A DNA stretch of 64,000 nt from Variovorax paradoxus EPS (GTDB taxonomy: Bacteria > Pseudomonadota > Gammaproteobacteria > Burkholderiales > Burkholderiaceae_C), in NCBI RefSeq assembly GCF_000184745.1, contig NC_014931.1, positions 2,914,001-2,978,000 on the forward strand, given 5' to 3'. Position 1 is the stretch's first letter. Each line of letters begins with the position of its first letter. Below, in pieces: positions 53,175-62,264 of the stretch. Position numbers and translations under genes: made by a program. The notes under the pieces were generated by a model. It was not told the origin of the DNA and ran no database searches. It saw nothing but the letters and a program-made list of their open reading frames with translations.

Positions 53175-53384
53175 CTACGAGCTTGAGCTCTCCCAGGTTT
53201 TCCCTTTTGCGATAGGGCAGTCGTCCGAATCAATCAATAGCAGGGCGACGTAGTGACGCCGCCACAGCAGTTGTTCACGGACCCCATTAAGTGCATCGGC
53301 GGTTTTGATCCGAATGGCACGGGAATACTGAACGGTCTCGCGGCATTCGCGAATGAGCTCGGTGGTCGAGGGGGTGGGGGTCAT
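53175..53384 (-). CDS. Hypothetical small protein
   Basis: 69 aa: TELIRECRETVQYSRAIRIKTADALNGVREQLLWRRHYVALLLIDSDD. Its 3' end lies about 105 bases before the pre-IS start of DUF3606, so it was probably the gene upstream of that operon. No family recognised. Confidence 0.45.
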   Translation of the reverse strand: MTPTPSTTELIRECRETVQYSRAIRIKTADALNGVREQLLWRRHYVALLLIDSDDCPIAKGKTWESSSS

Positions 53385-53832
53385 GCAAGCACTCCAATAC
53401 AGGGTGCATGGCGGAGACCATATCCGGGAGATGTTTCAGCTTGGCACAAAGTAGGCTGACCGGGTAGGTACCCCACTTTGCGCTTTTCAGTGGTATCACG
53501 CTGTAGGCGAAGAAGCCGCTCTGGTCGTGCGCCACTTTAACGACCAGCCTCTGCGCATCGTCGACGAGGCGGTGATCCCGATGAAGCTCGAGGGGCTAGT
53601 GGCGAAGAGGGCGGCGAGCGTCTAACAGCCGAGTGCGATTGAGTGATTGGCTGCGAGTGACGCGGAAGGCTGAGACTAATGGCGTCGACGATCTCGTGCA
53701 GATCACCGCGCACCAGGCACTGGAGATGGAGCCGCAACTGCATTGCACTGCAGCGCTGGTGTTCGGGAATCAGAAATCTCCACAGAGGAAAGTGTCGCGT
53801 GATCTACTCGGACTCTCACCCCGAAGGTACGC
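53385..53832. other. Stretch without a confident gene
   Basis: About 450 bases with mixed composition. From 53521 to 53625 a frame encodes LVVRHFNDQPLRIVDEAVIP and MKLEGLVAKRAASV and then stops. EGLVAKR resembles the nucleotidyl-transfer motif V region of ATP-dependent DNA ligases, so a remnant of such a gene is possible but weak. Nothing else recognised. Confidence 0.4.
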
Positions 53833-54582
53833 ATGTACTACGAGATCGCCAATACCAGCACCCGTATTTTGGGCAGCATCCATCTGTACCCCCGGGATGG
53901 AGCGCCGCCGCCAAGTCGGATTGAAGCCGCGTATCAGTGGGCCAAGAAGCTTTGCATTGAGCACAACGGGGCCGACTTCCCACCGCTGATGCGGTTGCCG
54001 GTCGGGCAAGATCTGGAACAACTGATTCCCCCGCGCACTTGGCAATACCTGATCGACCTCATGCCGCCAGGCGCTGATCTGACCGCATTGCGAGCATTGA
54101 AGTTGTGGGGCGCCTTTTTGTCCCTGGCGCGAAACGCTCTCGACGGGGTCGATGGCGTGGAGGCGCTACTGCAACAGCAAGCCTCCGCAGCCACGCTGAT
54201 GGCCCTCGAGACCGCTATCGAAGTTGCTGCTCTGTTCGACCTGATGCCGCTGGACTCTGTAGTCGGTGCGCTCGACTACTACGGAGGCGACAGGGAGACG
54301 GCACGCCGCAATTTTCAGCGCATGCACGACGCTTGGATCTCCGGTGATCCTGCGACCCTTTGGGCCGTGCAGAAGGACGGCCCGCTGAATCGAGATCCTG
54401 AGCTCTATGAGTTGGTGTTTGCGGTGCGAAACCGCCGGTGGGCCGAGCGTATCGCGACGATCGCGCCGTCGGAGCAGGAAAACACGCTGGTGATCGTCGG
54501 TGCTGGGCACCTGGTCGGAACTGACAACCTCCTCGACCTTCTTCGGGCACGCGGTCATTCCATAACCCCCATCCGGGGGTAG
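53833..54582 (+). CDS. TraB/GumN-family protein, divergent
   Basis: 249 aa. Opens MYYEIANTSTRILGSIHLYP (G-x-x-H of TraB/GumN) and ends VIVGAGHLVGTDNLLDLLRARGHSI (the second G-x-x-H motif, the usual tail of the family). The middle is helical. TraB/TIKI-type proteins are putative metal-dependent hydrolases. There is no signal peptide, unlike many chromosomal homologues, and it lies 150 bases from attR, a usual cargo position. Confidence 0.85.
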   Translation: MYYEIANTSTRILGSIHLYPRDGAPPPSRIEAAYQWAKKLCIEHNGADFPPLMRLPVGQDLEQLIPPRTWQYLIDLMPPGADLTALRALKLWGAFLSLARNALDGVDGVEALLQQQASAATLMALETAIEVAALFDLMPLDSVVGALDYYGGDRETARRNFQRMHDAWISGDPATLWAVQKDGPLNRDPELYELVFAVRNRRWAERIATIAPSEQENTLVIVGAGHLVGTDNLLDLLRARGHSITPIRG

Positions 54583-54736
54583 CGTCGCTCGCCGGATAGC
54601 TCCCTTGCTGAAATCTTTGCTACTGCATGGGCCCGAAACGAAGGCCGCGCCGGCGCTGGTATTTTTGATGGTATGAGGCACCAACGGGCCGAGCACTGGC
54701 CAGGATTCATGCGGCCTGCGGAGCATCATGGGAATG

Positions 54737-54751
54737 CAGTACGTCCTACCA
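54737..54751 (+). other. attR core
   Basis: CAGTACGTCCTACCA, identical to the tRNA-Lys 3' end at 19190-19204; extending left by five bases adds one mismatch. It marks the right end of the island. Confidence 0.88.
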
Positions 54752-54760
54752 ACAATCTCG

Positions 54761-54794
54761 AGGGCTAGCCGGTAAATACCGGCTAGCCCTTTTT
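54761..54794 (+). terminator. Native tRNA-Lys terminator, displaced by the island
   Basis: AGGGCTAGCCGGTA with TACCGGCTAGCCCT, 14 perfect pairs, then T5. It begins 9 bases after attR, so it followed tRNA-Lys before integration. It also lies downstream of recQ on the other strand, though without a good T-tract there. Confidence 0.9.
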
Positions 54795-54923
54795 CTTTGC
54801 CGCGCGCCCTCGTCGCGATCTATCTCACGATCCGTGGTTGGCTGAGGCATTTGGCCCAACCTCCCATTGCAGGGCGCATGCTGGGTTGCTGGAGTGGCAG
54901 GCATCTGCCACGTACCAAGGCAA

Positions 54924-56645
54924 TCAGCCGCGCGCGCGAACTGCCCCCGATTCACGGCGCAGACGGGTCACATAGTCCGGATGGAAGCAGCGCTGGGTCC
55001 CGTCCTCGAACCCGACGGTGATCGATGTTGCATCCGAAGCGACGACCACGCCCAGCCCGAAGCGGCGGACGCGCACCCGATCGTGGGCAGCGAAAGCCGG
55101 CAGGGTGCGAACGGCAGGCTCCGCGTCGCCGTCGTCCACGAAGATCGGTTGCGCCATTTCTTTTTCATGCGCCGCGATGCGCCGACAGTTGTCGCACGCG
55201 CCACAGCGTTTGGGTTTCGCCGCCTGATCGAGATCGCTAAGGAGCAACTGCCACCGGCACTGCCCCGACTGCGCGTACGACACCATGCGCTCGAGCGTTT
55301 CGCGGTCCTGTTGCCGTCGGGTCTTGTAGGCATCGAGCACCGCGGAAAAGTCGACCTTGCCGGCCGCGCGCTGGCGCACCGACAGTCGCCCGCGCCGGTC
55401 GGCCAGGAGCACTTGCGCGTGCTTGAGCACCGCGATGCCCGACTGCATTCGAGTGCGCGGCCGGTCCAGCGCGTCGAGCAGGTGCGCGGCCGTCCATCCC
55501 CCGGCCTCGGGCGGCTCGGCGAGCAACTGCCGGTAGATCGCGTCCAGATCCTCCAACTGCGGATACTTTCCGGCCAAAAAGAACTGCTGCACCGTGCGGT
55601 CCTTGGCATGGAACAGGAGCAGGCAGCGCGCCTCTTTTCCATCGCGTCCGGCGCGTCCGGCCTCCTGGTAATAGGCATGCAGGCTCGCCGGCATCTGGCA
55701 GTGCAGAACGAAGCGGATGTCGGGCTTGTCGATGCCCATGCCGAAGGCGTTGGTGGCAACCATGACGCGTACCTCGCCCGCCATGAAGGCCTCCTGCGCG
55801 GCGCTGCGCTCGCGCGCGCCGAGCTTGCCGTGATAGAGCGCCACCGATTCATCGCGCACCTTCAGCGCATCGAACGCATGCTCGGCGGCCTTCACCGTGG
55901 CGGCGTAGACGATGCCGCTGCCCGGCGTTTCGCGCACGAATTCGACCGTGCGGCGCAAGCGCTCCTTCTCGTTGGCGAGCTGTTCGACGGCAAAGCGCAG
56001 GTTGGCGCGGTAGGCGCCGGTATCGACCAACCCCGAGGGCGGGATGTCCAGGAGCTTCATCACATCGGCGGCCACGTCGTCGCCCGCGGTCGCCGTCAGC
56101 GCGAGCACGGGCGGACTGCCCAAAGCCCGGATGGCGGGGCCGATCTCCAGGAATGCAGGCCGGAAGTCATGCCCCCATTGCGAGATGCAATGCGCCTCGT
56201 CGACCGCGACCAGCGCCACCGGGTGTACACCCAGGCGCCGCAGGAAATCCGGATCGGACAACCGCTCGGGCGTCGTCAACACGATCCGCGCAGTGCCGGC
56301 GTCGATGTCGGCTTCCGATTGCGCCAGCTCCTCGGCACCGAGCGAACTGTTGACCTGTACGGCGCGAATGCCGAGCGCCCGCAGCCTGTCGCACTGGTCT
56401 TTCATCAACGCGATGAGCGGGGAGACCACGACGGTCTGGCCTTCGAGCAGCACAGCGGGCAACTGGTAGCAGAGCGACTTGCCGGCGCCCGTGGGCATCA
56501 CCGCGAGCGTGGACAGGCCAGCCAGCACGCGCTCGATCACGTCCGCCTGGCCGGCGCGCAAACGCTTGTGGCCGAAGACATCGCGCAAGACCTGGTCCAC
56601 GCGGCGCGCGGGAGGCTTTTCCCTTGGCGATTTGCCGGCGGGCAT
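54924..56645 (-). CDS. recQ: RecQ-family ATP-dependent DNA helicase
   Basis: 3'-5' helicase in recombination and repair, 573 aa. DEAD-like motifs: LAVMPTGAGKSLCYQLPAVL (Walker A), VDEAHCISQWGHDFRP (motif II/IIa) and ALTATA (motif III). The C-terminal helicase lobe has GSGIVYAATVKAAE, NAFGMGIDKPDIRFVLH and YYQEAGRAGRDG. The zinc site is built from CRWQLLLSDLDQ with RCGACDNC. No HRDC domain follows; the last 60 residues carry a short beta-rich tail (RVRVRRFGLGVVVASDATSITVGFEDG) as in other short RecQ-like helicases. Precedes a small acidic-protein gene on the same strand. Confidence 0.92.
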   Translation of the reverse strand: MPAGKSPREKPPARRVDQVLRDVFGHKRLRAGQADVIERVLAGLSTLAVMPTGAGKSLCYQLPAVLLEGQTVVVSPLIALMKDQCDRLRALGIRAVQVNSSLGAEELAQSEADIDAGTARIVLTTPERLSDPDFLRRLGVHPVALVAVDEAHCISQWGHDFRPAFLEIGPAIRALGSPPVLALTATAGDDVAADVMKLLDIPPSGLVDTGAYRANLRFAVEQLANEKERLRRTVEFVRETPGSGIVYAATVKAAEHAFDALKVRDESVALYHGKLGARERSAAQEAFMAGEVRVMVATNAFGMGIDKPDIRFVLHCQMPASLHAYYQEAGRAGRDGKEARCLLLFHAKDRTVQQFFLAGKYPQLEDLDAIYRQLLAEPPEAGGWTAAHLLDALDRPRTRMQSGIAVLKHAQVLLADRRGRLSVRQRAAGKVDFSAVLDAYKTRRQQDRETLERMVSYAQSGQCRWQLLLSDLDQAAKPKRCGACDNCRRIAAHEKEMAQPIFVDDGDAEPAVRTLPAFAAHDRVRVRRFGLGVVVASDATSITVGFEDGTQRCFHPDYVTRLRRESGAVRARG

Positions 56646-56971
56646 CAGGCGTTCTCGGGCTCGCCGTCTTCGCTGTCTTCGCGGTCTTCGCGGTCTTCGT
56701 TCTCCTCGGCAAGGTCCTCGACGCGAACCGCTTCCGGATCTTCGGCGGCCGTGTCCACTTCATGCGCCGCATCCGGGATCACGCCGACGCGGTCGGGGAG
56801 GATGTCCGAATCGGTCGGCTCCTCGATCCCGGCCTCGGCCGCCGCGCGATTGCCCGTGCCTGCGGCATCGCTGCCGCTGTCGCTGGAGTCGGAGGGGCCG
56901 AGGCTGTCTTCGTCGGTGCCCTTGGGTTCGATGGGAGCGCGTTCGCCGCCCAGGATGCTGCTGGTTGCCAT
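56645..56971 (-). CDS. Small acidic protein upstream of recQ
   Basis: 108 aa from ATG 56971: starts ATSSILGGERAPIEPKGTDEDSLGPSDSSDSGSD and continues as a Glu/Asp-rich, likely disordered chain (EENEDREDREDSEDGEPEN). Its stop overlaps the recQ start by one base, so they are coupled. The MATSSILGG opening recurs in related Burkholderiales proteins I cannot name. Confidence 0.7.
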   Translation of the reverse strand: MATSSILGGERAPIEPKGTDEDSLGPSDSSDSGSDAAGTGNRAAAEAGIEEPTDSDILPDRVGVIPDAAHEVDTAAEDPEAVRVEDLAEENEDREDREDSEDGEPENA

Positions 56972-57313
56972 GTGTTGGGATTCCTCGTGTTGCTGGGTGA
57001 ACTTCAAAGCCCAGGCTGCAGGTTTCCTTCGTCGGGCCGTCATCCTTCATCGGCCATGCTTGGCTTGCGCTGTAGGAAGTTTGCCCGCGGCTGTTGATTC
57101 AAGGTGGGAGGGGGCCTGCGGAGCAACTCACCAGGTGGCTTGAGCTGGGTGCGCATGAGCTCCGTGGCGCGCGGTTGCAGGTTGCAGGTACCGATACGCG
57201 AAGCTGCGGAGCGCCTCGGTACGTCATCGGGTTGGGCGCGCAAAAGGAAGCGCAAGACCGCGCAGGGTGCTTCACACATATCGCGATGACGCTGAACACC
57301 TCCGCTTGCTGCC

Positions 57314-59969
57314 CTACGGAAGCTCCCGTCCGCTGACCGGGTCGGCGGTGGGGGGCAGGGCGCCACGCAGCGGGCTTGAGGCGAGCTTGCGCGTGTCAGC
57401 CAAAGGCTGGGGCGGCGGAATCAGCTGCGTGCCCTCCATGCGGGTGCTGCCGTTGCCGCTGTTGTTCGAGCGCTGCAGCGCCGCTTCGGGCAGCACCGGG
57501 GCGGCGTTCACGCCGCGCAGCATCACGTTGTCGGTGTTGGGCTGCACCTGCAGCTGCTGTCCGCGGATCTCGTCGTAGCGGTCGTAGGCAAAGGCTTCGG
57601 TCGAGGCGCCATCGCGCATTACCGCCGGGCGCAGGAACATCATGAGGTTGCTCTTGTTGCGCGTGCGGTTCTCGTTCTTGAACAGGTTGCCCAGCACCGG
57701 GATGTCGCCGGCCAGCGGGATCTTCTCGATGTTGTTGTTGTAGGTGTCCGACAGCAGCCCGCCCAGCATCACCAGGCCGCCGTCTTCCACCAGCACGCTC
57801 GATTCGATCGAGCGCTTGTTGGTGGTCGGGCCGTTGGGGTTGGCCAGCGAGTTCTGGTCGACCGTCGAGGTCTCCTGGAAGATCGTCATGCGCACCGTGC
57901 CGTTCTCGTTGATGGTCGGGCGCACGCGCAGGGTGAGGCCCACGTCCTTGCGCTCCACGGTGGTGAACGGGTTCACGCCCACCGAGCCCGAGGTGCTCGC
58001 GTACGAACCGGTGGGAAAGGGCACGTTCTGGCCGATGATGATCTTGGCCTCTTCGTTGTCCAGCGTCAGCAGGTTGGGCGTCGAGAGCACGTTGGCATCG
58101 CCGTCGCTGTTGAAGAAGTTGGCGATGGCGCCCAGGATGTACTGGCCACCGATCTTGCCGGCAATGCCCAGGTTCAGCCCCGGCTGGATCGAGGAGGCCA
58201 GACCCGCGGGGTTGCGGGTGGCCAAAGCCTGCGTGAGGGCCAGGATGTTGTTCCTGTTGAGGCTGGAGTTGGTGCCGATGACCGCGTTGTTGCCCAGCGC
58301 GCTCTGCCACTGCACGCCGAAGTTCGCCGCCTTGTTGGCGCTGACCTCGACGATCAGCGCTTCGATCATCACCTGGGCGCGTCGGCCGTCGAGCTTGTCG
58401 ATCACCGCGCGCATCTGCCGGTACTGCGGCTCGGGGGCCGTGATGATCAGCGAGTTGGTCGACGGGTCGGCCTGGATCTGTCCGCCGGTGGACGGCTGGT
58501 TGGCGTTGTTGAGCGGTGCGTTGGCGGCGGCCGAGCCGCTTTGGCCCGCCACCGCCCGTGCTGTTCTGCGTGACCTGCTGCGGCACGGCACTGCTGCCGT
58601 CGCCCGCGCCTGCGGTGCCTGATGGCCGGTTCGCCGCCATTGCGGCGCGCAGCGTGGCCGCGAGCCGCACCGCGTCGGCGTTCTTGAGATAGACCACATA
58701 GATGTTGCCGGCCACGCCATTGCTGCTTTCCGCGGGCGGGCGGTCGAGCTTCTCGATCAGCGTACGCACGAGCTGCGCGCGCGCCGGGTTGGCCGCACGC
58801 ATGAGCACCGAATTGCTGCGCGCATCGGCCAAGAGCGTGGTGCGAAAGGATGCGTCGGCGGCGCCCGGTGCATCGCTGACATTCGGTGCGCTCGAGGCAC
58901 CGCCATCGATGAGCCGCTGCACCAGCGCAATGAGGTCGGTGGCGATCGAGTGCTTGAGCTGGATGACCTCGACATCGGATGCATTCGGCACATCGAGCGC
59001 CGCGATGATGCGCGCGAGCCGGCGCATGTTGTCGGCGTAGTCGGTGATCACGAGCGTGTTGTTGCCCGGGTTCGCGTTGATGGTGTTGTGCGGCGGAATC
59101 AGTGGGCGCAGCACCGGCAGCAGGTTGGTAGGCGACTCGTGGTTGAGCCTGAAGATCTGGGTGACCACCTGGTTGTTGGCCGACGAAGGCACGGCGCCGA
59201 TGGAGGTGTTCACGGTGCTGCTCTGCAGCTTGGCGTTGGCTTCGAGCACCACCTTGTAGAGGCCGTCGGCCTCCACCACCGCAAAGCCCTGCAAACGCAG
59301 CGCCGCGGCGAACTGGTTGAAGGCCGCGGCCGGCTGCACGGGGCGGTCGGTCACCAGGTCCATCGTGCCCTTCACGCGCGGATCGACCACCACATTGCGC
59401 CCCGTGACCACCGCCATGGTGCGCGCCACGGCCTCGATGTCGGCGTCGGAGAAATTGAGCGTGATCGGACTGCTGCGAACAACGGGCGCTGCCGCGGCTT
59501 CGGGCGGCGCGTGCGTTTCCACCGTCCGTGTCTCGGTAACGGCAGTGGCAACGGCAACCGCCTGAAGCGTGACCCGCACCGAATTGCCTTGCAGCTCCGC
59601 CGTGTAAGGCACCGGCTGCCGCAGGTTCAACACCACCCGGCTGCGCTCGCCGGCCTGCACCACGTTGATCGAACGCAGGTTGGGTTGATTCACTTCGATG
59701 GCTGCGCGTCCGACATCGTTGGTGGCGCCAACGAAGTCCAGTGCGATGCGCGCGGGGCTCGCGACCGAAAAGCCGCTGGGGACGGCGGTGAGCGGTCGTG
59801 CCAGGTCGATCTGGATCACCTCCACACCCTGTTGCATGGCGCTTGCGACCGCCTTGATCGCATTCTGCGCAGAGGCGCTGCCGACCGCGCCGGCCGCAAG
59901 CAGGCCCAGGCAGATTGCCCGGAGGAGGAATCGGAACCGTAGCGCGCCCCGTGCGCCGAGGTCTTTCAC
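57314..59969 (-). pseudogene. gspD: Type II secretion-like secretin GspD with AMIN-like N-terminus, frameshifted
   Basis: Outer-membrane secretin, about 885 codons across a frameshift. After a probable signal peptide (FLLRAICLGLLAAGAVGSASAQ) come about 100 residues resembling a PilQ-type AMIN domain (GVEVIQIDLARPLTAV, FSVASPARIALDFVGA, NLRSINVVQAGERSRVVLNL). GspD N0-N3 domains follow (NFSDADIEAVARTMAVVTGRNVVVDPRVKG, LIPPHNTINANPGNNTLVITDY), then the secretin barrel (VEVSANKAANFGVQWQ, TLRVRPTINENG, DGGLVMLGGLLSD). At about 58545 (run of C on the plus strand) one base is extra: removing it restores STGGGGQSG and joins both frames. Start uncertain (GTG 59969). Real loss or a sequencing error cannot be separated here. 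Confidence 0.85.
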
Positions 59970-60071
59970 TTGCGGGCGGTTCGTCTCGGATCGAAGGGCC
60001 GAGCACCAAGGGGAATCATTGCGGCACGCAGCAGCCGAAGGGGAAAAGGGAGCATGGGGGTACGACGCCAA

Positions 60072-60826
60072 CGGCGGTTTGAATTTCGATGTCGATCACA
60101 CGCCGTTGCTGTCTCGTCGACCCTCGGGAGTCGCGTTCGCATCCATTGCCCGGCATCGCTCGCAAGAGATTCGGCTCTTGCGAGCGATGCGGACCCCATG
60201 TGTCATTCGGGAACCTTGCGCGCTGATTGTTTACTGAAACGCGCAGTTTTCATTAGCCATGAAAAATGGAATTCAGACGCTCATTTTTCGAGGCAATCAC
60301 CAAGGGCGCGGAGTGCTAGGCATTCTGAAATCTCCGATTCGAAGCTGCGTCACGAGGGAGTTCAGAAGCGATGCGCACGGCGTGAGAGAACAATGCCATT
60401 CCACTGAAAAATGAGTGAGTGCATCTCGATTTTCGATGCAGTCAAAAAACTAAGATGAAGTCTCGGGTGTCCCCACTTCGTCGATCTCTGAATGGTGAAT
60501 GCAGCGCCTTGTCAGGCACAAGTTTTAGTTCGGGTTGGGACTGATACGCCAGTAATTCCATTTTTGTCGGACTTCACTTAAGCGCTGGCCATAACTTGTC
60601 GCATGGCGAGTTCGAAGCGACGCTCCGCGTCACTTTCCGGGCTCGATCGGCGTGTTCTTCCCGGCGGGGGACTGAGGCATGAATCGTGCGCCTCATGGCG
60701 CGGCTGGCGAGTGGATCGGGGCCTGGCCTGCGGCACGCCGTTGGCCATGCGCGACGACACCAATCCCCGCATGAGAAGTGCGCAACGCGCGTGGCTGCTG
60801 GTCTTTTCAATCTTAGAAAAATACTC
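60072..60826. other. Gene-free stretch upstream of the lipoprotein gene
   Basis: About 750 bases. From about 60190 to 60480 it is noticeably AT-richer and holds short inverted copies (CTCATTTTTCG and TGAAAAATGAG), so it probably includes promoter or regulatory DNA for genes at 60827 and for the secretin. From 60590 to 60820 it is GC-rich again with no credible gene. Confidence 0.5.
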
Positions 60827-62074
60827 ATGATGATGTTTCCCCGAGGATGCGTTTGTGCACTGATGCTTTCGGTGCTCCTGTCTGGCTGCGGCGGTGGAGA
60901 CGGGGGCAACCAGGGCAGTGGGCTGGCCGGCCTGTTCGGTCTGGGCAATGGCAGTCAAGGCAGCAATGGCACCGGCCAAGGCGGCGGTGGCACAGGTGGC
61001 ACGAGCGGCGGCACAGATGGAGGCGCTTCGCCCGCCGCAGCGACCATCGCACTGGTGACCAAGCTGGGCAAGCCCGCGCGGGTGCTGTTCGGGCTCGGCT
61101 TGGGCGAGATGGATCAGATGAAAAGCCAGAACATCCACCCGGACATCATCGACACCTACCTCGTGGGCACCGGTGAAAAAACCTGGCCCAGCTGGAACAG
61201 TCCCGACGGCGCGTTCATCACTTACACCGCGCAAACCAACCAGGCCTACGGCGCGATTTCCATGTTCACGCTCTACCAGATGCAGGGCGATCTGAGCCGC
61301 ATCAACGACGCGGCCTTCATGAGCAAATACTGGGGCCAGACGCGGCTGATGTACCAGCTCATTGCGGACCTGCGCGGGCCCGTCCTGATCAACCTGGAGC
61401 CGGACTTCTGGGGATTCCTTGCGGCGAAGAGGCCCGATCACGATGCAACGCAAGTTCCAGCCCTCGTGAACGACCAACCCGAATGCGCCGGCTTGCCGAA
61501 CACCGCCGCAGGCCTCGGCCAATGCCTTGTGCAGATGGGCAGGCAGATCGCGCCCAAGGCGCTGGTGGGGTTCCCGCCCTCGTTCTGGAGCGGCACCGCT
61601 GCCGAGATCGGTGCGCAGATGCGCGCGGTCGGGGCGGACAAGGCGGACTTCATCGTCGCGCAGACCAGCGACCGCGATGCGGGCTGCTGGGAAGTTACAC
61701 CGCGGCCCGACGAATGCAAGGACCGAACCGGAACGTTCTATTGGGACGCAAGCAACAAGACCAGCCCGAACTTCCACGACTCCCAGAAGCAGATTTCGGA
61801 CTACCGCGCGGTACTGGGCAACGGCCTCCCGATCCTGTGGTGGCAGACGCCGATGGGCGTGCCGTCCGATACGCCCGGCGGCACCGACCTGCACTACCGC
61901 GACAACCATGTCGACTACATGCTGCGCAACGCCCAGGAGTACGGCGACATCCACACCTTCGCCATCGTCTTCAGCCGAGGCGGCAGCGTTCAGACCTCGC
62001 TCGCCACCGATGGCGGCCAGTTCGCCCGCCTCTCCGGCCAGTACCTCGCGCGAGGCGGTGCGGCCTTGAAGTAG
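60827..62074 (+). CDS. Lipoprotein with probable carbohydrate-active (TIM-barrel-like) domain
   Basis: 415 aa from ATG 60827. Lipobox LSGCGGG, then an about 50-residue Gly/Asn/Ser/Thr linker, then a single globular domain. Residues consistent with a glycoside-hydrolase-like barrel: GPVLINLEPDFWGF, KALVGFPPSFWSGTAAEI, DFIVAQTSDRD and LPILWWQTPMGVPSDTPGG, each a strand followed by an acidic or aromatic residue. I cannot name a GH family. Sited 190 bases before an alginate-lyase-like lipoprotein of the same strand, so both probably act on the same surface polysaccharide. Confidence 0.75.
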   Translation: MMMFPRGCVCALMLSVLLSGCGGGDGGNQGSGLAGLFGLGNGSQGSNGTGQGGGGTGGTSGGTDGGASPAAATIALVTKLGKPARVLFGLGLGEMDQMKSQNIHPDIIDTYLVGTGEKTWPSWNSPDGAFITYTAQTNQAYGAISMFTLYQMQGDLSRINDAAFMSKYWGQTRLMYQLIADLRGPVLINLEPDFWGFLAAKRPDHDATQVPALVNDQPECAGLPNTAAGLGQCLVQMGRQIAPKALVGFPPSFWSGTAAEIGAQMRAVGADKADFIVAQTSDRDAGCWEVTPRPDECKDRTGTFYWDASNKTSPNFHDSQKQISDYRAVLGNGLPILWWQTPMGVPSDTPGGTDLHYRDNHVDYMLRNAQEYGDIHTFAIVFSRGGSVQTSLATDGGQFARLSGQYLARGGAALK

Positions 62075-62264
62075 CGATCGGGCGCCGCAATCGCACGTGA
62101 TCCGGCTGCGACGTCTTCTTGGATGAACGCCAGGATTCGCCCGCTTCGCGAGCCGAAGCCTTCAAGGCGGCTCGTGGCTCATCAATGAAATCGACGCCTC
62201 CAGGAAAGCTGTTGGCCTGTTCCTTATCCCGCGACTTTCCGCGCATTAATTCAAGGCTCTCTTA

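Larger units (their letters stand above)
19190..54751. mobile_element. Integrated genomic island / phage-derived element in tRNA-Lys (~35.5 kb)
   Basis: Bounded by a 15-bp direct repeat CAGTACGTCCTACCA at 19190-19204 (inside the tRNA 3' end) and 54737-54751; extending leftwards gives 19 of 20 identical (19185-19204 and 54732-54751). A P4-type integrase lies 176 bases inside the left end, in the usual orientation away from the tRNA. Contents: AlpA-like regulators, Rep-like protein, podoviral ejection proteins, and a cargo arm with candidate defence genes and an IS3 element. The native tRNA terminator is found just beyond the right repeat, as expected if the two repeats recombine on excision. 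No packaging, capsid or tail genes are visible. Confidence 0.88.

Noticed and set aside
19190..54751. The island as a conjugative element (ICE)
   Set aside because: No relaxase, coupling protein, VirB4 or pilus genes between the att repeats.
19190..54751. A complete inducible prophage
   Set aside because: I find no terminase, portal, capsid, tail or holin-endolysin cassette; only ejection-type virion proteins are recognisable.
54867..57143. A 758-codon open frame on the plus strand
   Set aside because: It lies opposite recQ and the acidic-protein gene; its protein is His/Arg/Gln-rich shadow sequence produced by high GC. RecQ has all the motifs.
57040..57366. 108-codon minus-strand frame between the acidic-protein gene and the secretin
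   Set aside because: Arg/Pro-rich translation without motif; it overlaps the secretin's C-terminal codons out of frame.
58950..59942. A 330-codon frame on the plus strand opposite the secretin
   Set aside because: Shadow of the GspD-like gene; composition is His/Arg-rich with no motif, and no RBS.
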